A DNA stretch of 64,000 nt from Bactericera cockerelli (GCA_024516035.1 CM044964.1:14145597-14209596); one strand, 5' to 3'; positions 23,985-36,165 are shown, numbered from the stretch's first letter. The notes: generated by a model not told the origin, from the sequence alone. Made by a program: numbers and translations.

Positions 23985-24190
23985 TTTATTTATTTATAAA
24001 CTCTTTATTAGTAGGAAGAACATATATATACAATATACAGACAAATAATGGTAAATATAAAAATAGACAGTAATAATAATATAAACAAGGAAATAAAAAC
24101 AAAACAAAAAAAACAAAATATATACATATGTCCTAACTAAAGGGCGGGGTTATTGCCTATGGCAATCTCTTCCACCCAACCCTTGGGTGT
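23985..24190 (-). repeat. LINE 3'-end repeat, second copy
   Basis: The minus strand reads GGTTGGGTGGAAGAGATTGC, encoding W-V-E-E-I-A-I-G-N-N-P-A-L before a TAG, then a 3' UTR with ACTAATAAAGAG and a TAAATAAATAAA end. I read it as the last codons and 3' UTR of an otherwise absent LINE. Confidence 0.6.
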
Positions 24191-24257
24191 AATATGTATA
24201 GACCTTGATCTTCAGAAATAGGCTTTTTACGTGTTTTTTTTTTCGCATATCTCGCCC

Positions 24258-24606
24258 TCTGTCTCTCCCTCCCTCTCTTTTTCTTCTCTCTCCATCTCCC
24301 TCTTCTTATCTCTCTCCCTCCCTCGCCCTCTCTTTAGCTTAACTTAAAAAAAAATAGTGTAGCTTGGGAGGTAATGCAAAATGTATATTTTTTTATGTAA
24401 ATAAATTTGCAACATTTTAAATTCCATTCAAATTCTCTTTCTCTCCCTCTTTCTATTTCTCTCTCTCTCTCTCTCTCCATCTCTCCCTTCCCCTCTCTCC
24501 CTTCCTCTCTCTCTCTCTCTCCATCTCTCTCTTCCTCCCTCTCTCTCTTTCTTTCTTTTCTCTTTCTCTCTCTCCCTCCCTCCCTCCCTCCCTCTGTCTC
24601 TCTCTC
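24258..24606. repeat. CT-rich microsatellite
   Basis: Two pyrimidine tracts (24258-24333 and 24432-24606) ending in CCCT tetramers. Confidence 0.85.
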
Positions 24607-24787
24607 AAGGCGTTGTCGTTAACCAGCAGGAAATCTGTCATGTCACTTGATCGTAAATATTTCTCCCTTTTAGCAATAATATTTTATCCGTGTAAAATTT
24701 CTCTCCCTCCTACTTTCGATTGTACATATTATAGGTATTCTCCTTCTTACATAATATTATTGGAAAGAATATTTCTGGGACAGAAGT

Positions 24788-25000
24788 GAGAGAGTAAGAA
24801 GTTGAAAAAGAGAGGGAGGGGAAAAGGAGAGGGAGGGAAAAAGAAGAGAGATGGAGGGAAAGCGGAAAGGGAGGGGAAAAGGAGAGCGAGGGGAAGAAGA
24901 GAGGAGAGGAAAAGGAGAGGGAGGGGAAGAAGAGATGGAGGGGAAAAGGAGAGGGAGGAGAAGATTCGAGAAACAGGAGAAAAGAGAGACGACAGTAGAA
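24788..25000. repeat. GGGAAA/GAGAGG purine repeat
   Basis: Imperfect repeats of GGGAGGGGAAAAGGAGA. Open frames on both strands are artefacts of composition. Confidence 0.85.
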
Positions 25001-25154
25001 CATAAGATCGGTAGAGACATTGGAAAATATGAAAGGATTGAAGAAGAGGTTAAGAAGAAAAGTAGTTACCTTGGTCTAGCCGTGCCATGCTCGACTTGCA
25101 CTACAGCGGACAATCAAGGTAATCCGGCAATCAAGGTAATTTCATTATTATGTA

Positions 25155-25235
25155 CTATCATGAGGTTGAGGTTGAACAATGCCGACCCCAAAAGCAACAT
25201 AAGCTAAAATGGGATAAAGGCAAGGGAGATATATA
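25155..25235 (+). repeat. SINE family C terminal tail fragment
   Basis: ATGAGGTTGAGGTTGAACAA, then GCAACATAAGCTAAAATGGG and ATAAAGGCAAGGGAGA match the 3' end of the copy at 46770-47125. Confidence 0.7.
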
Positions 25236-26355
25236 TGACGAAAAACGTATGCATCCGGTAGTATCCTATAAAGGACGATGGTACATTTTCATCTTCAACA
25301 CTTCATCGCAAAATTTAAATGATGCATCATTTAAACCAAAGCTTCAACTTTTTTTCGTGAGTAAGTCATTTGTCAATTCTAAAAAATATTTTTTTAGTTT
25401 CAATTGTTTTTTTTTTTTTTTTACAACATCAACTTTTTTGCCATTTCTCTACGATAAATTATTTGAATTATTTTTGTTTGATCCATCTTACTCCTATGCT
25501 GCTTTCTTTCCAAGTTTTCTCTCTTGTTTGACTTGGAGAAAGCAAGACATTTCTATTCAATTGAAGTCTCGGTCTTTGGAATACTTTGCCTCTTCTATTT
25601 GCTCAATGACTTATTTTTCATCATCTACCTATATTGTACATTGTAAAATTGTACATAACTACATATGTATGTATTATCATCTACCTATGTACTTATGTAT
25701 CTGTTAGGTGGTATAGGTAACTATTGTGATTTTTTTTTTTTTTTTTTTCTTTTTCTTTTTTTAGATACATCAGTTCATGCTAGGTTATCATTAGACAAAC
25801 TCACCCTTCTAAAATTCTCACTTTTTGAGACTCGAATTTCGGACCCTTAGGTCGGTAGGTCACGGGTCGTAGCCATTACATTTTCATAGCTTTGTGCTGC
25901 GTAGGTTTTGACCGTGTGAAGTTAAAGGGACAAAAATGTGACCAAATGTCAAAGTTCAATTAATTAATTAAATTGAATTTTCTTTTCAATCTCTTTCTCT
26001 TCTTCCTCCTCTTCCTATTTCTCTTTATCCTCTTCCTTTTTCTCCGGCTTCTCTTCTTCCTTTTACTTCTCCTCCTCCTTCCGCTTATCCTTTTACTTCC
26101 CTCCTATTCCTTCTCCTCATTATTCTCTTCCTCCTTCTATTTCCCCTCTTCTTCTTCTTCTTCACTTCTCTTCTTCTCCTTCTCATTGTGATTGACAAAG
26201 CCCAGTATTTAACTCTCATCAATCCAAAATGTCACCGGTTTCAATCAATTTTAAGAAGTGAGTTATGGAAAAATATTACTAAGAGTTAGAAAGTTGAATA
26301 TTTTACTATGTCAAGTACCTAGTAGGTATGTTGGAAAAATAGTTGCACATACTTT
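25236..26355. other. T-rich intergenic sequence
   Basis: Long T runs (25409-25422, 25731-25748) and a CTT/TCC-rich stretch (25978-26190). No gene is supported. Confidence 0.35.
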
Positions 26356-26356
26356 T

Positions 26357-26520
26357 TTTTATACAAGGAGACCTGGGTTCGAATCTCAGCTTCGTACTGT
26401 CGAGTCTTGTATAATGTGCAACATAATAAGCACACTCGAGTCTTGCATAATATGAAACAATATAAGCAGACTCGAGTCTTGTATAGTGTGCAACTCTCAA
26501 TTCTTGCATAATATGCCAGA
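26357..26520. repeat. tRNA-like box B followed by ~38 bp tandem repeats
   Basis: A box B-like CCTGGGTTCGAATCTC (26371) precedes three to four degenerate copies of CTCGAGTCTTGTATAATGTG plus a variable spacer. Confidence 0.6.
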
Positions 26521-26765
26521 GTAATGTACACGGGAAGGTACTCTGAGCTGAGGCATTGAATTTCAACTCATGCACTGAAATTATCCTCGACATTTGCATT
26601 CGAAAGCAAGATGCTATATTTTATCTGTCATGGGTGGCGCGTGTGCTTTGTACATTTGGGGGTGAAATAAAAAATATAATACGAAAGTGGAAAAATTCCA
26701 GCTTCATTAAGAGCCAAGTTATGACATTTGAAGTAAAATACCTGTTCCTAATCACCACCGGGTGA

Positions 26766-27186
26766 GGATTTGAATGCACAAATCTTGTTATTACATTACA
26801 TAATTATTATGCAACTATTTATTTTAGACAAATTATAATTTATATTTATATCACAAGCAAAAATACTATTGCATTTACGTGTATGAAAGGATATACCTAC
26901 AATATTATGATAAAATATACATACTTAAATATAGGGGTGAAATGTTAGTACGCCCCCTCGTGGTTCACCCTGGGCAACGCATTGACATGCGGCTAAAGTA
27001 CTGACAATTTTGGCGATCAGATAATCACTGCCAACAGTTTCCTGATAAAGTTTATTACACATGTCTTCTCACTTTGAGATGTGTGTAAGATGTGCCATAC
27101 GATAAATAAATAAAACTTAAATATAAAGTACATAATTAGTACAGTTGGTAAATAGATAAAAATTAAAATTAACATAATAGTCTTAC
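26766..27186. other. AT-rich intergenic sequence
   Basis: No gene or repeat recognised. Confidence 0.35.
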
Positions 27187-27405
27187 TTTTTCTTCTTTTA
27201 CTCTGTCTTATCCGCTCAAGCAGGGTCGACGTTGTTCAACCTTATGGTTGAGGTTGATTGGTTTTGGCACATTTTTTACGGCTGGATGCCCTTCCTGACG
27301 CCAACGATTTTATTTGATTTAACGTCCTGGATTAGAACGTGGGTTTTACCCTCCATTCGCTGGGAATCATACCAGATACCCACATTAACCTGATCCAGCC
27401 TTTTT
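27187..27405 (-). repeat. SINE family C copy, head lost
   Basis: On the minus strand: GGCTGGATCAGGTTAATGTG, CCCAGCGAATGGAGGGTAAA, the RTE-like tail GGCGTCAGGAAGGGCATCCA, and the end GCGGATAAGACAGAGTAAAAG. Confidence 0.85.
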
Positions 27406-27419
27406 ATTCTTACTATTAT

Positions 27420-27575
27420 AATATTCTTACTACTAAAGGAAATTTTAGAGTAGTAGTAACGTAATTACAAACAAACAGATTAAGAACAAATTTCAGAAAT
27501 AGCTCATAAAAAATATGCTAACTAAAGGGTGGGGTTATTAAGTCCTCTGGCAATCCCTTCCACCTCACTCTTATT
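27420..27575 (-). repeat. LINE 3'-end repeat
   Basis: Contains CTAACTAAAGGGTGGGGTTA and GGCAATCCCTTCCACCTCAC, matching the tails at 23655 and 23985. It abuts the SINE on its left. Confidence 0.6.
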
Positions 27576-29600
27576 TATTCTATATTCACGAGCCACCATA
27601 CCAAAAGAAAATAATATTTTTTTTTGCTGTCTCTTCTATATCACCTCTCTAACTTAATCTGCCTCCCTTTCTCCTCTCCTTCATGTATATGTACATAAGT
27701 AGAGTTTCTAGATAAGCTATGTACACAAACATGTACAGTCATAACTTACCCATGGCGAATAATAAAATATATAAGTATTTTTGCCAGCAGTTTACAGTTC
27801 ATTACACTACACTTATTGATTTATTTGAAAGATATGAAGTATTATTTTTTATTATAAAAACGAATCAGATATAGCTCTAGAATATACCAAACTATGTAGA
27901 TTTTTTTTTTCTCAATCAGGCACTTTAACAATGTTAGGGTCGTTCGTGACGTTCATCAAGTTCTCAACGAGGTGAAGGTGGTTTACACTAAAAATAGTTT
28001 AAAAACAATGTTTGTATTTTTCCATCACGATGTTTTAATCTGGGCTAGTCGGGAAGTATAAATATTGCGATATTTTTATTACTACTTATAGAAATTTCTG
28101 TACCTACAAGATATTTCAGCAGCAAGCCTAAAACGTATTAGTAATACCTGTTAAACAGGTATATTTACGGGCCAAGTCCTATATAAACAAATAACAAGAT
28201 TACAAATACAAAATATAAGTACAAAATAAAAGCAAACTGTTGTAATTCTGATAACCTGTGCAGTATAAATATAGCTACCTAATAATTTGCTGTGTATTAG
28301 CATTCTACCAAAGGTAGACAGCCGCTATTGTATATATTTTAATATATTAACAATTTGTTTCTCTCATAGTATAAATATAACTGCCAACTTGCACTTTATA
28401 TGTCCGCCCGGAGCAAACAGTGTTCTAAAATGGAGAAAAATTTGAAAAATTAATGCTGTAAAAAAAACCTCTAACGTTTAATATTTACAGGCTGCGGGGG
28501 TTTTGTTCAAAACCTGAAATTAAAAGGGAGTTTTTTCGGAAAATTAAGTGCAAAAATTTCTCATCTTAACAACTTTACGATCGGAAAAAAAATTTCCCTG
28601 ATTTTATTTTAACATAATTTTCTCTTCTCTTTTTCTCTCTCTCACTGTTTTGTTCAAGTTTTCTTAGCTCTTGTTTAATGACAAGAACATTTTAGGCTGT
28701 CTCTTCTTCATCTCTTACCCTACAGTATGGGGTAGTAAAACTGACGATTTTATAGCAGTTGAATTCATTAATAGTGGCTTGGTAAGCCTATGTCTTGAAA
28801 CATAACAGTATAGTTGAGTGTTCTCCTATTTTTGTCTTAATGTAATCTTGGAGTTTCTAGCAATTTTTGCATATGGAATTCCTGAAAAACAAAATTCTGC
28901 ATCATATTCACAATATTTTACTATCCATCTCATCACTTTCTAGATCAACAGTAAAGTTGTTTCACTCTGGCATTTCTACTTCCATGTTTTACGGCGGAAT
29001 GCCCTTTCTAACGGCTACCCTGTTAAGGGTACCAAAAACTGGTACTGTGATTTCATGCTTTGGCCTGACAAGGCTGGTACCTGTTAAACGTGTTCTAGTG
29101 AGACATAAATAATTACTAATATAACAATACACTGATTTTTTAAGAAAACTTTGTACAGCTGATTTGTTTGCAAAATCTGGATCAAAGATGGGCGTTTTTA
29201 TGTAGTATAATAATCAAGCTCGCCGGTAGGCGAGCGCTCGTCAAGTAGCGCCAGCCAACCGGCCTATATTAACACGAAACAGAGTTTATATGTATTTTGT
29301 TTTATTGTTTTTGCACACTTCCCGCTAATTTTATCGATTTTTACTTCAAATTCGTAATGAGACGCGAAAATAGATTGTGTTTCACGAAAGCGCGAGGTTC
29401 CTACGAACAGTTAAAGTCGTTTTCTGGCCACGCCGAAAATCTTGAATTTCATGAAAATATTCATACAGGTTTTTTTTTTTTCAGACCAATTTTCTGTCAA
29501 GGGTACAGCAATGTGTGCTTGTCGTGGAAAGACGTGGGCTACGTTTTTGGATAGGGAATTTTTATTTCTGCATACCTTTTATAGTTTCAAGTATTTATTT
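27576..29600. other. AT-rich intergenic sequence
   Basis: No gene is supported. TTTTACGGCGGAATGCCCTT near 28989 is a decayed SINE tail in minus orientation. A short CG-rich inverted-repeat patch lies near 29220-29265. Confidence 0.35.
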
Positions 29601-29607
29601 TTTATAG

Positions 29608-30005
29608 GATAGGAGATATAGCCTTCTAAAATAAAACCCGAAAGTTGCACAGAGCCGCCCCTGGTTATCTTGGAGCTGTGATTCTGGTATATTTCGAAAG
29701 GACTTTTCATAGGAAAAAATATAAAAATATAACCAAAGTATTACACTGGACCAAACTTGAGTTATAGCCTTTGAAAGGAATACTTATTATGGAGCCTAGA
29801 GCCGTCTATTGTTATCCTAGAGATGTATTCCTGGTGTTTTTAGAAAGGTCTAGTCAAAGGGAATGAGATCACATAATTTCAGATGGTTGAAACATGTAGA
29901 AAAGTCTTTAAAGCCCTCTAAAGGAATATCTATAATGAACCCTGGAGCCACGCCTAGTTATTCCAAGTTGATGACTGAAGGTTCTTTCTAAAGATCTAAT
30001 TACGC
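29608..30005. repeat. Three degenerate ~130 bp tandem units
   Basis: Units starting near 29618, 29765 and 29911 share the order ATAGCCTTT-AAAGGAATA, GAGCC..C..TTAT-CT, then TTCTGGT/TTCCTGGT, then GAAAGG-CTA. Divergence is high, indicating an old tandem array or satellite remnant. Confidence 0.5.
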
Positions 30006-30361
30006 AGAATCATACTACGATGTAAATAAAATTATAGAAAAATCAGCGACAGTGTGAGACATAAAAAGAAAAAACTGAATTTAGATTTATGAGATTAACA
30101 AAAAATCTTCGCCTCACATATAACTTAAAATATGGGTGGGATATAATCGCCTTTGCTTCATCCAAGCTGCCAGCAGACCGTTTGAGCAGATGGGTAATAA
30201 AAACGTTGTATAACTTCATTCAAAGATTTCTACATCAATAGGTAAACTAGGTCTATTTTATGTGAAGTGTATAAAATATTGGCCAGTAAGAGGAAAAATA
30301 TTGATTAATGTAGATCAAAACAATGATAAATAATTATAATAAAATATTATGTATTGAGCAA

Positions 30362-30450
30362 TCTCTGTGGTCGTCGACTGGTGTAGGTAAAACACAAAGT
30401 TTGCAAGGTGACCTGGGTTCGAATCCCGGCTAGGTAGATTTTTTTTTACT
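30362..30450 (+). repeat. tRNA-like SINE head remnant
   Basis: Box B-like CCTGGGTTCGAATCCCGGCT is followed by a T8 run, like a Pol III terminator. The acceptor ends do not pair, so it is not a tRNA gene. Confidence 0.45.
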
Positions 30451-30629
30451 CTGTACTTTTTATGTCCGGTTTTCTCGTGAGAAAAAAAAAACAGTAGTTG
30501 GTAGTTTTAATCAACCTTCTATGACCGTATTTCGAACGAAGTGAGTATGGTTTCACTCGATCAACATTGATTTGTCACAATCTAACTATTCATCTACCTA
30601 TGTATGTAAAACGATTGTGACGAGTTGAT

Positions 30630-30830
30630 TGTATTTGGTTTTAACGTCCTGATTTGAACTAGTCAGGACGGGGGGTTTTACCCTCCATTCGCTGGGAATC
30701 GTTCCAGCTACCTACATTTACCTCACCCAGCCTGGGTAGGGCTGTGATTCCAGACTCACGTGTTTAGAGGGAAAAAAATATTAAAAAAGTCTGCAACAAC
30801 TGAGAATCGAACTCGAAATGTATTTTGTAT
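30630..30830 (-). repeat. SINE family C copy, 3' truncated
   Basis: The minus strand carries box B GAGTTCGATTCTCAG, a linker with AACACGTGAG, the central domain CCTACCCAGGCTGGGTGAGG and CCCAGCGAATGGAGGGTAAA. The RTE-like tail is missing. Confidence 0.75.
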
Positions 30831-30887
30831 TTTGAATCGTAAATTACATAGATTTCATTCAAAATTTACAAATATGTACCATTTATA

Positions 30888-31946
30888 CAGGGTGATTCAG
30901 AAAAGTACCGTCAAACGTTAACCACATATTCTATGGGCTAGTTAAGGAGGGGTCAACTCTATAAAAGAAAGTGCGCAAATGCCTCCTAACGGAGGTACAC
31001 GCCCCTTAAGGTGTTTTTAAACAATCGAAATTTTCATTTTACGGCTTACCTATTTGGGATATCGCAATATGGTAAAAAAATCACTCTCAATACTAGATAG
31101 CACCTTTCTTTTGGCACAAAATTTAACACCATTCCAATGTCAGGGGCGGTCTCAGGAGGGTCAGATGGTAGAAAAAAGGTTCTAACTTTTTAGTCGTTGC
31201 TTTTAATTGAATTTGGTTTTCATCCTATTAAAACGTCTGTCATTGTCTACAAAAAATGTTCTGAATATTTTTTTTCTCAAACCAACACAAACGCTTGAAA
31301 ATTGAAATTGAAGATTTTAAAACCGCATTAAGTTTTGAAACCTATGCAACTAGCATACAATTTTAGAACAAGAATTTTCAGCCAATTCATTATTTAACAA
31401 AGAAATACACCTGGAATATTTGAACGTGTTCGTCAATCTTTTCGAAGGCGTATGGAGGTCTGCATTGAATCCAGAGGAGCCCATGTGGAACATTTGCTGT
31501 AAATCTTATTTCAGCTTAAGCCCTTCAATTTCGATTTTCAAGCGTTTGTGTTGGTTTGAGAAAAAAATTATTCAGAACATTTTTGTAGACAATGACAGAC
31601 GTTTTAATAGGGTGAAAACCAAATTCAATTACAAATTCAACTAAAAAGTTAGAACCTTTTTTCTACCATCTGACCCTTCTGAGACCGCCCCTGACATTGG
31701 AATGGTGTTAAATTTTGTGCCAAAAGAAAGGTGCTATCTACTATTGAGAGTGATTTTTTTACCACATTGCGATATCCCAAATAGGTAAGCCGTAAAATGA
31801 AAATTTCGATTGTTTTAAAACACCTTAAGGGGCGTGTACCTCCGTTAGGAGGCATTTGCGCACTTTCTTTTATAGAGTTGACCCCTCCTTAACTAGCCCA
31901 TAGAATATGTGGTTAACGTTTGACGGTACTTTTCTGAATCACCCTG
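30888..31946. mobile_element. Long-TIR DNA element with transposase remnant
   Basis: Inverted arms at 30888-31313 and 31523-31946 (about 425 bases each, highly similar) begin CAGGGTGATTCAGAAAAGTA and are flanked by TA on both sides, which suits a TA target duplication. The ~210 base centre retains the C-terminal end of a transposase (31422-31502). Long arms and an internal deletion make it a foldback or MITE-like derivative. The flanking bases stay symmetrical beyond TA (ATTTATA/TATAAAT), so the exact target duplication is open. Confidence 0.85.
31422..31502 (+). pseudogene. Transposase C-terminal remnant
   Basis: Frame with 26 codons before TAA, ending in RRRMEVCIESRGAHVEHLL. The pattern of a basic helix, a Cys, a Gly-x-His and a final EHLL resembles the C-terminus of many insect transposases, possibly the DUF4817-containing, mariner-related group. 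Assignment is from memory of the motif. The rest of the protein is gone; only a few in-frame codons (PGIF) precede it. Confidence 0.5.
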
Positions 31947-32395
31947 TATAAATATAAATAAAAAAACACTCCCAATTATGGACACAATACTTCCTCGTGA
32001 TTGTTTCACATTGTATACACGTGGCAATTTCGATTTTTTCGACTAAATCATTTGTATCTCCAAAACCGCTTAACCGATTTTCTTCAAAATTGTTTCACAT
32101 ACTCGTATATGGTAGAATACTATTTTTTCTACATTCTAGTTATTTTTGCTCACAAATTCATACTTAAATTAAAAAGGAGTAAGCCTTATTTTTAATAAAT
32201 GTATGTTTTTATTTCCTGATTGTGATAATAATAATAAATTAACAATAATAGTAATTTGAAATAATACTAAAATCTAGCTTACTAGACTTTAAACCTGGAA
32301 CTTGGAGTTCAAGACCTCATTAAAGGCTAACTAGTAATTTGGTATTTTATTTAGTTTGGTCGTTATAATAATTTAGACAAATCTTATTACTATAG
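31947..32395. other. AT-rich intergenic sequence
   Basis: No gene or repeat recognised. Confidence 0.35.
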
Positions 32396-32399
32396 ATAA

Positions 32400-33225
32400 G
32401 GATAATGTACACGAAAAGTACCCAAAAAAATACCAGGTACTGTTACAAAAGTACCCGTACCGGGCACAAAATAAAATTAGGTACCCGTACCCATACCGGG
32501 TACAAAATTTTGCTAGGTACCTGTACAAATTGTACCCATGCACAACACTGGCGACGGTATAACACACTGGATCCGCGTACCGTACTGGGTACCGGTTTTA
32601 TGAAATACTCGGTATTACACATTGGAACCGAGTACGAAGGGCCGTATCGTACGTAGTAGCCGGGTACCGGTTCTATTAAATAGGTACTTGGTATTACACA
32701 CAGGGGCCGGGTACCGATTCTATGAAATACTCGGTATTACAATTACAATACTACCCCAATACCCTTCTCTAGAACTAGGTACAGCAGAGAGAGGTACTTA
32801 ATTATTCCGATATTATCTATGAATAATTTTCAGGCTGTCGGTGTCCTAATATTTTTCTCTTTGTCTCGTAGAAACAAGTCTTCTATTTGAAACTTCTTTG
32901 TCAAACAATCGGACGGTTAAGGGAAATGTACATTATGTAATTCAGTTTATAAAATAGGAGGTGGATCTTCTAATCTATTGAAACACTTGAAACTAAAACA
33001 CCCAACACGTTCTGAATGCAAAATTGTGAAATTTAGTTAGTGTACTAAATAATGAAAGAACCGGTGCTTTTGTACTTGGTTTTTGAGTGATTTCTCAAAT
33101 CCATTATTCCATTTACATCCGTTTCTCATAACCTCAAAAACCAAGTATTGGAAATACTCGGTACTTTTAAGTAATCGATTACTGAAGTACCAGTTCTTTG
33201 AAATACTCGATATCACCCGTCTCTA
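32400..33225. mobile_element. hAT-like transposon remnants rich in GTACC motifs
   Basis: CATGCACAACACTGG at about 32537-32551 resembles an inverted hAT terminus. It is preceded by many GGTACC/GTACCCGTACC subterminal motifs. A second terminus-like region ends GAAATACTCGATATCACCCG at about 33214. Between them are repeats of GGGTACCGGTTTTATGAAA and ACTCGGTATTACACA (units at about 32580, 32660 and 32707), and the BED finger remnant listed next. At least two hAT copies are probably overlaid. Confidence 0.5.
32924..33006 (+). pseudogene. BED-type zinc finger remnant of a hAT transposase
   Basis: Codons read KCTLCNSVYKIGGGSSNLLK followed by HLKLKHPT. This is the C-x2-C ... H-x5-H spacing and HLKxKHP ending of BED fingers in hAT transposases. 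An in-frame TAA lies just upstream and no DDE or dimerisation domain remains, so this is a dead fragment. Confidence 0.6.
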
Positions 33226-33718
33226 ATTATTGCCAAAAATACTGAAAAGGGGTACTTTTCTGTTAGTGAACCTCGGTAGTGGATTTCAAAATTTGAAAAG
33301 ATCAACAAAATTGCTGAGCGCTCTAGTGTCACTCAAATAAGGAATACACCTGTTATCACAATATTTCTCCTCTATTCAGCAAGTACTATGAAATATTCTT
33401 TCAGCATCTTTTCAAGGTTTTTTTTTATCTTTTTTCGTCTCCTTGCAATTGTAATTATTTACAGAACAGTACTTGGGTCACAATATAATTTTCGAGCATG
33501 CAACTCATTATAACTTTTTTCATTTAACTAGGTAATGTCACCTCACTACTCGTACTTCAATATAAATTACCCAACATTTTATATGATAGTCTTATAATAT
33601 TACTGCGTATCGCAACATCCTTAAATTAAAAGTGTTTTTTTCTTTTATCTGTTGATTGTTGATTAGTTTTTATTTCATCTATCAAAGGAAAATCAATTAA
33701 ATCAAAAAGTAGTGATAT

Positions 33719-34051
33719 CCCCCAAAAAACACTACGTGTACAAATAGTCGTCAAGTGTTGGAATGATTAAAAAGAACTGATATCAAAAACGTCAATTTTC
33801 TATGTTTGAAGGAATTATTTTTCACGTAGGTAATTACAGAACCACGTCCTTGACTGCACACTGTTTTGTTCTGAAATTTATGTGTAGTAATTTACTAACA
33901 AAACAGTGTGCAGTATTCAAGGACGTGGTTCTGTAATTACCTACGTGAAAAATAATTCCTTCAAACATAGAAAATTGACGTTTTTGATATCAGTTCTTTT
34001 TAATCATTCCAACACTTGACGACTATTTGTACACGTAGTGTTTTTTGGGGG
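33719..34051. mobile_element. 333 bp near-perfect hairpin element (MITE)
   Basis: Arms 33719-33870 and 33897-34051 are reverse complements over about 150 bases. The only visible difference is a 3-base indel near the loop. The ends read CCCCCAAAAAACACTACGTG and its complement. The loop is 26 bases. Superfamily cannot be assigned. A transcript through it would fold into a ~150 bp double-stranded RNA. Confidence 0.9.
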
Positions 34052-35215
34052 ATTTAATAATATATCACAAAATAATACAACTTCTTTCTTTCCTAATACC
34101 ATAAACTTTGAGTCTAAGTACTTTATGTACCCTTGTAATTTGGTCATTTCACCCAACGTATAAGTGGAAACGGATTTATATTCTATTTCAAATTACACCT
34201 TGGTACACCTACACAGTACACATGTCCGAAATTTGAATCGCCCTTTAAATTATACGTAATAGAGCCTTAAAAGATCTACTCTATGTTGCTGTATAAAGTT
34301 CTTCATAGCGTTAAAAAAAAGAACAACAATATTTTCAACAAGAAATAAGTTCTCTAGAGCTAAAAAAGAAAAGTTTTTTGTCATAGTTTCTGAAGTTTCA
34401 CAAAAGGACGTTTTTCTGTTGTGAACCTTTACAATAATGTGATTTCTGAGTCCAAAATCAGAAGCCGCTTTGCTTCTTTTGTTCAGTAATATAATAAACT
34501 TCATGCATTGAAACTTTCATGATGGAAATCTGATTTCCTTGATTCTGGACGGAAAGGACATTTGAATTTGAAAATTAGGCTGAATTTTTTTCCCCTTGTT
34601 TTTTCTTCGTTCTTTTCTTTCTGTTGTTTAAGTTTCCTTCATTTTGTTTTTTTGTCTTCTTCTTTTTATATTTCTTCTTTGGTTTGAGACGTGTTGTTGC
34701 GTAGTTATAACAGCCCAAGACTAGAGTCATAATGAATATGTCTTGATTCGTTGCTCTACAACTTACTGGTTTATATTAAATTTCTTATGCACGCCTTGAA
34801 ATTAAGACGTGTATGCAATGTGTATAACATTTCGAGTATCATTTTTTATTGTTGTACATTACATTTACTCACGTAAAGTTACTCACATTACTAAACTTTT
34901 AACACCTGTATAAAAATATGACTCGCATCTTTTTTAAGGAAAGATGTCAAAAATTTACGAGCTTCTTCGACATGTTTAAACAGAAACACCAGGTTGCAGG
35001 TTATTCTGGCTGGAACTAATAAATTAATATTCTTTTAACTCAGGAATAACATTATGAGATCTGCTATGCTTGTCATACTTTTTAACATATTATTATGTAT
35101 TCAACCATACTCCCTGTGACTCCTGTGTCCCTCTAAGCTTATGAGAACAATAAATTATGTAATGTAGTCCTTCCCAAAATGAGAATCACAATTTCCCATT
35201 AAAATTATTGAACTC
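34052..35215. other. AT-rich intergenic sequence
   Basis: No gene or repeat recognised. Confidence 0.35.
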
Positions 35216-35339
35216 TCTTGTTCTCTCCCCCTCATATTTTTTTTGCTTCATTTTTTGTACTGCATCCCAATCTGATGTCTCTCACCATTTTTTCCTAAAA
35301 AACTTTTCAGAAAAGTAATTTAACTTTTCCCTTACTCTC

Positions 35340-35642
35340 TACCTACCGTTTTCTTTTCCCATTATCTTTCTCTCTCTATCCTACTCTCTCCTCATTTCTG
35401 TCTTCCTCTCTCTCTCTCCCCACCTGTTTCTCCTATCTCTTTCCCTCTCACTGTCACTAACCTTTCTCTTTTCTCTCCTCTTCCTCCTTTCAATTTGTCT
35501 CTCTTCCTATCATCTTCTTTCCCTTCTCCTTATATTTCCCTTTTTCTCTCTTTCTGTATCTCTCTCTTTCTCTCCTCTCTCTCTCTCTTCTCTCTTTCCT
35601 TTTCTCCTCTCTCTATACCTTTCTATTCCTCTATCTTCTCCC
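35340..35642. repeat. CT-rich low-complexity tract
   Basis: Imperfect CT/CTTT microsatellite. The open frame over it is an artefact. Confidence 0.85.
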
Positions 35643-36165
35643 GTTCTTCTGATAACAGAACTCAGAAGCAATTTAATTTATTTCGAAACAGTGCAGGGAG
35701 AAGTGATTTGCAGTGGAGTCCTCTTGTATATTGTTCTAAAATTGTCTCTTTCATATTGTTATGAAGTTTGGTACCTACATTTCCCATGAGAAAAGAAGGC
35801 AACTTTTATGACAAACTAGCCAATTTCCTGCACTTTGCTGCGGAACTAACTTTAAAAACCCCCGATCAACGTGTTCGTGATTAATGTAAAGTTTCATTCA
35901 TAATCACTAATCAGTGATAGTTTGGAGGTTATTGGTTTGATGTTCAAATGCCTAGTTTGGTGATTCAGGTAGCTTAGTGATGCGGCAGTTCGAATACCAG
36001 CCAATACATGAATTTTACCCCTTTTTTTACACTTAAAATAAATAATGATGGCTGCTTTTTTGGCAGTGAGATTGATTTTAGATAGAAGTTTGACGAGTTG
36101 ACATTATTCACCATGTTTTTAAAAATGAGAGAGAATTTTTTCGATATCCTTTTAAAAGTCAACGA

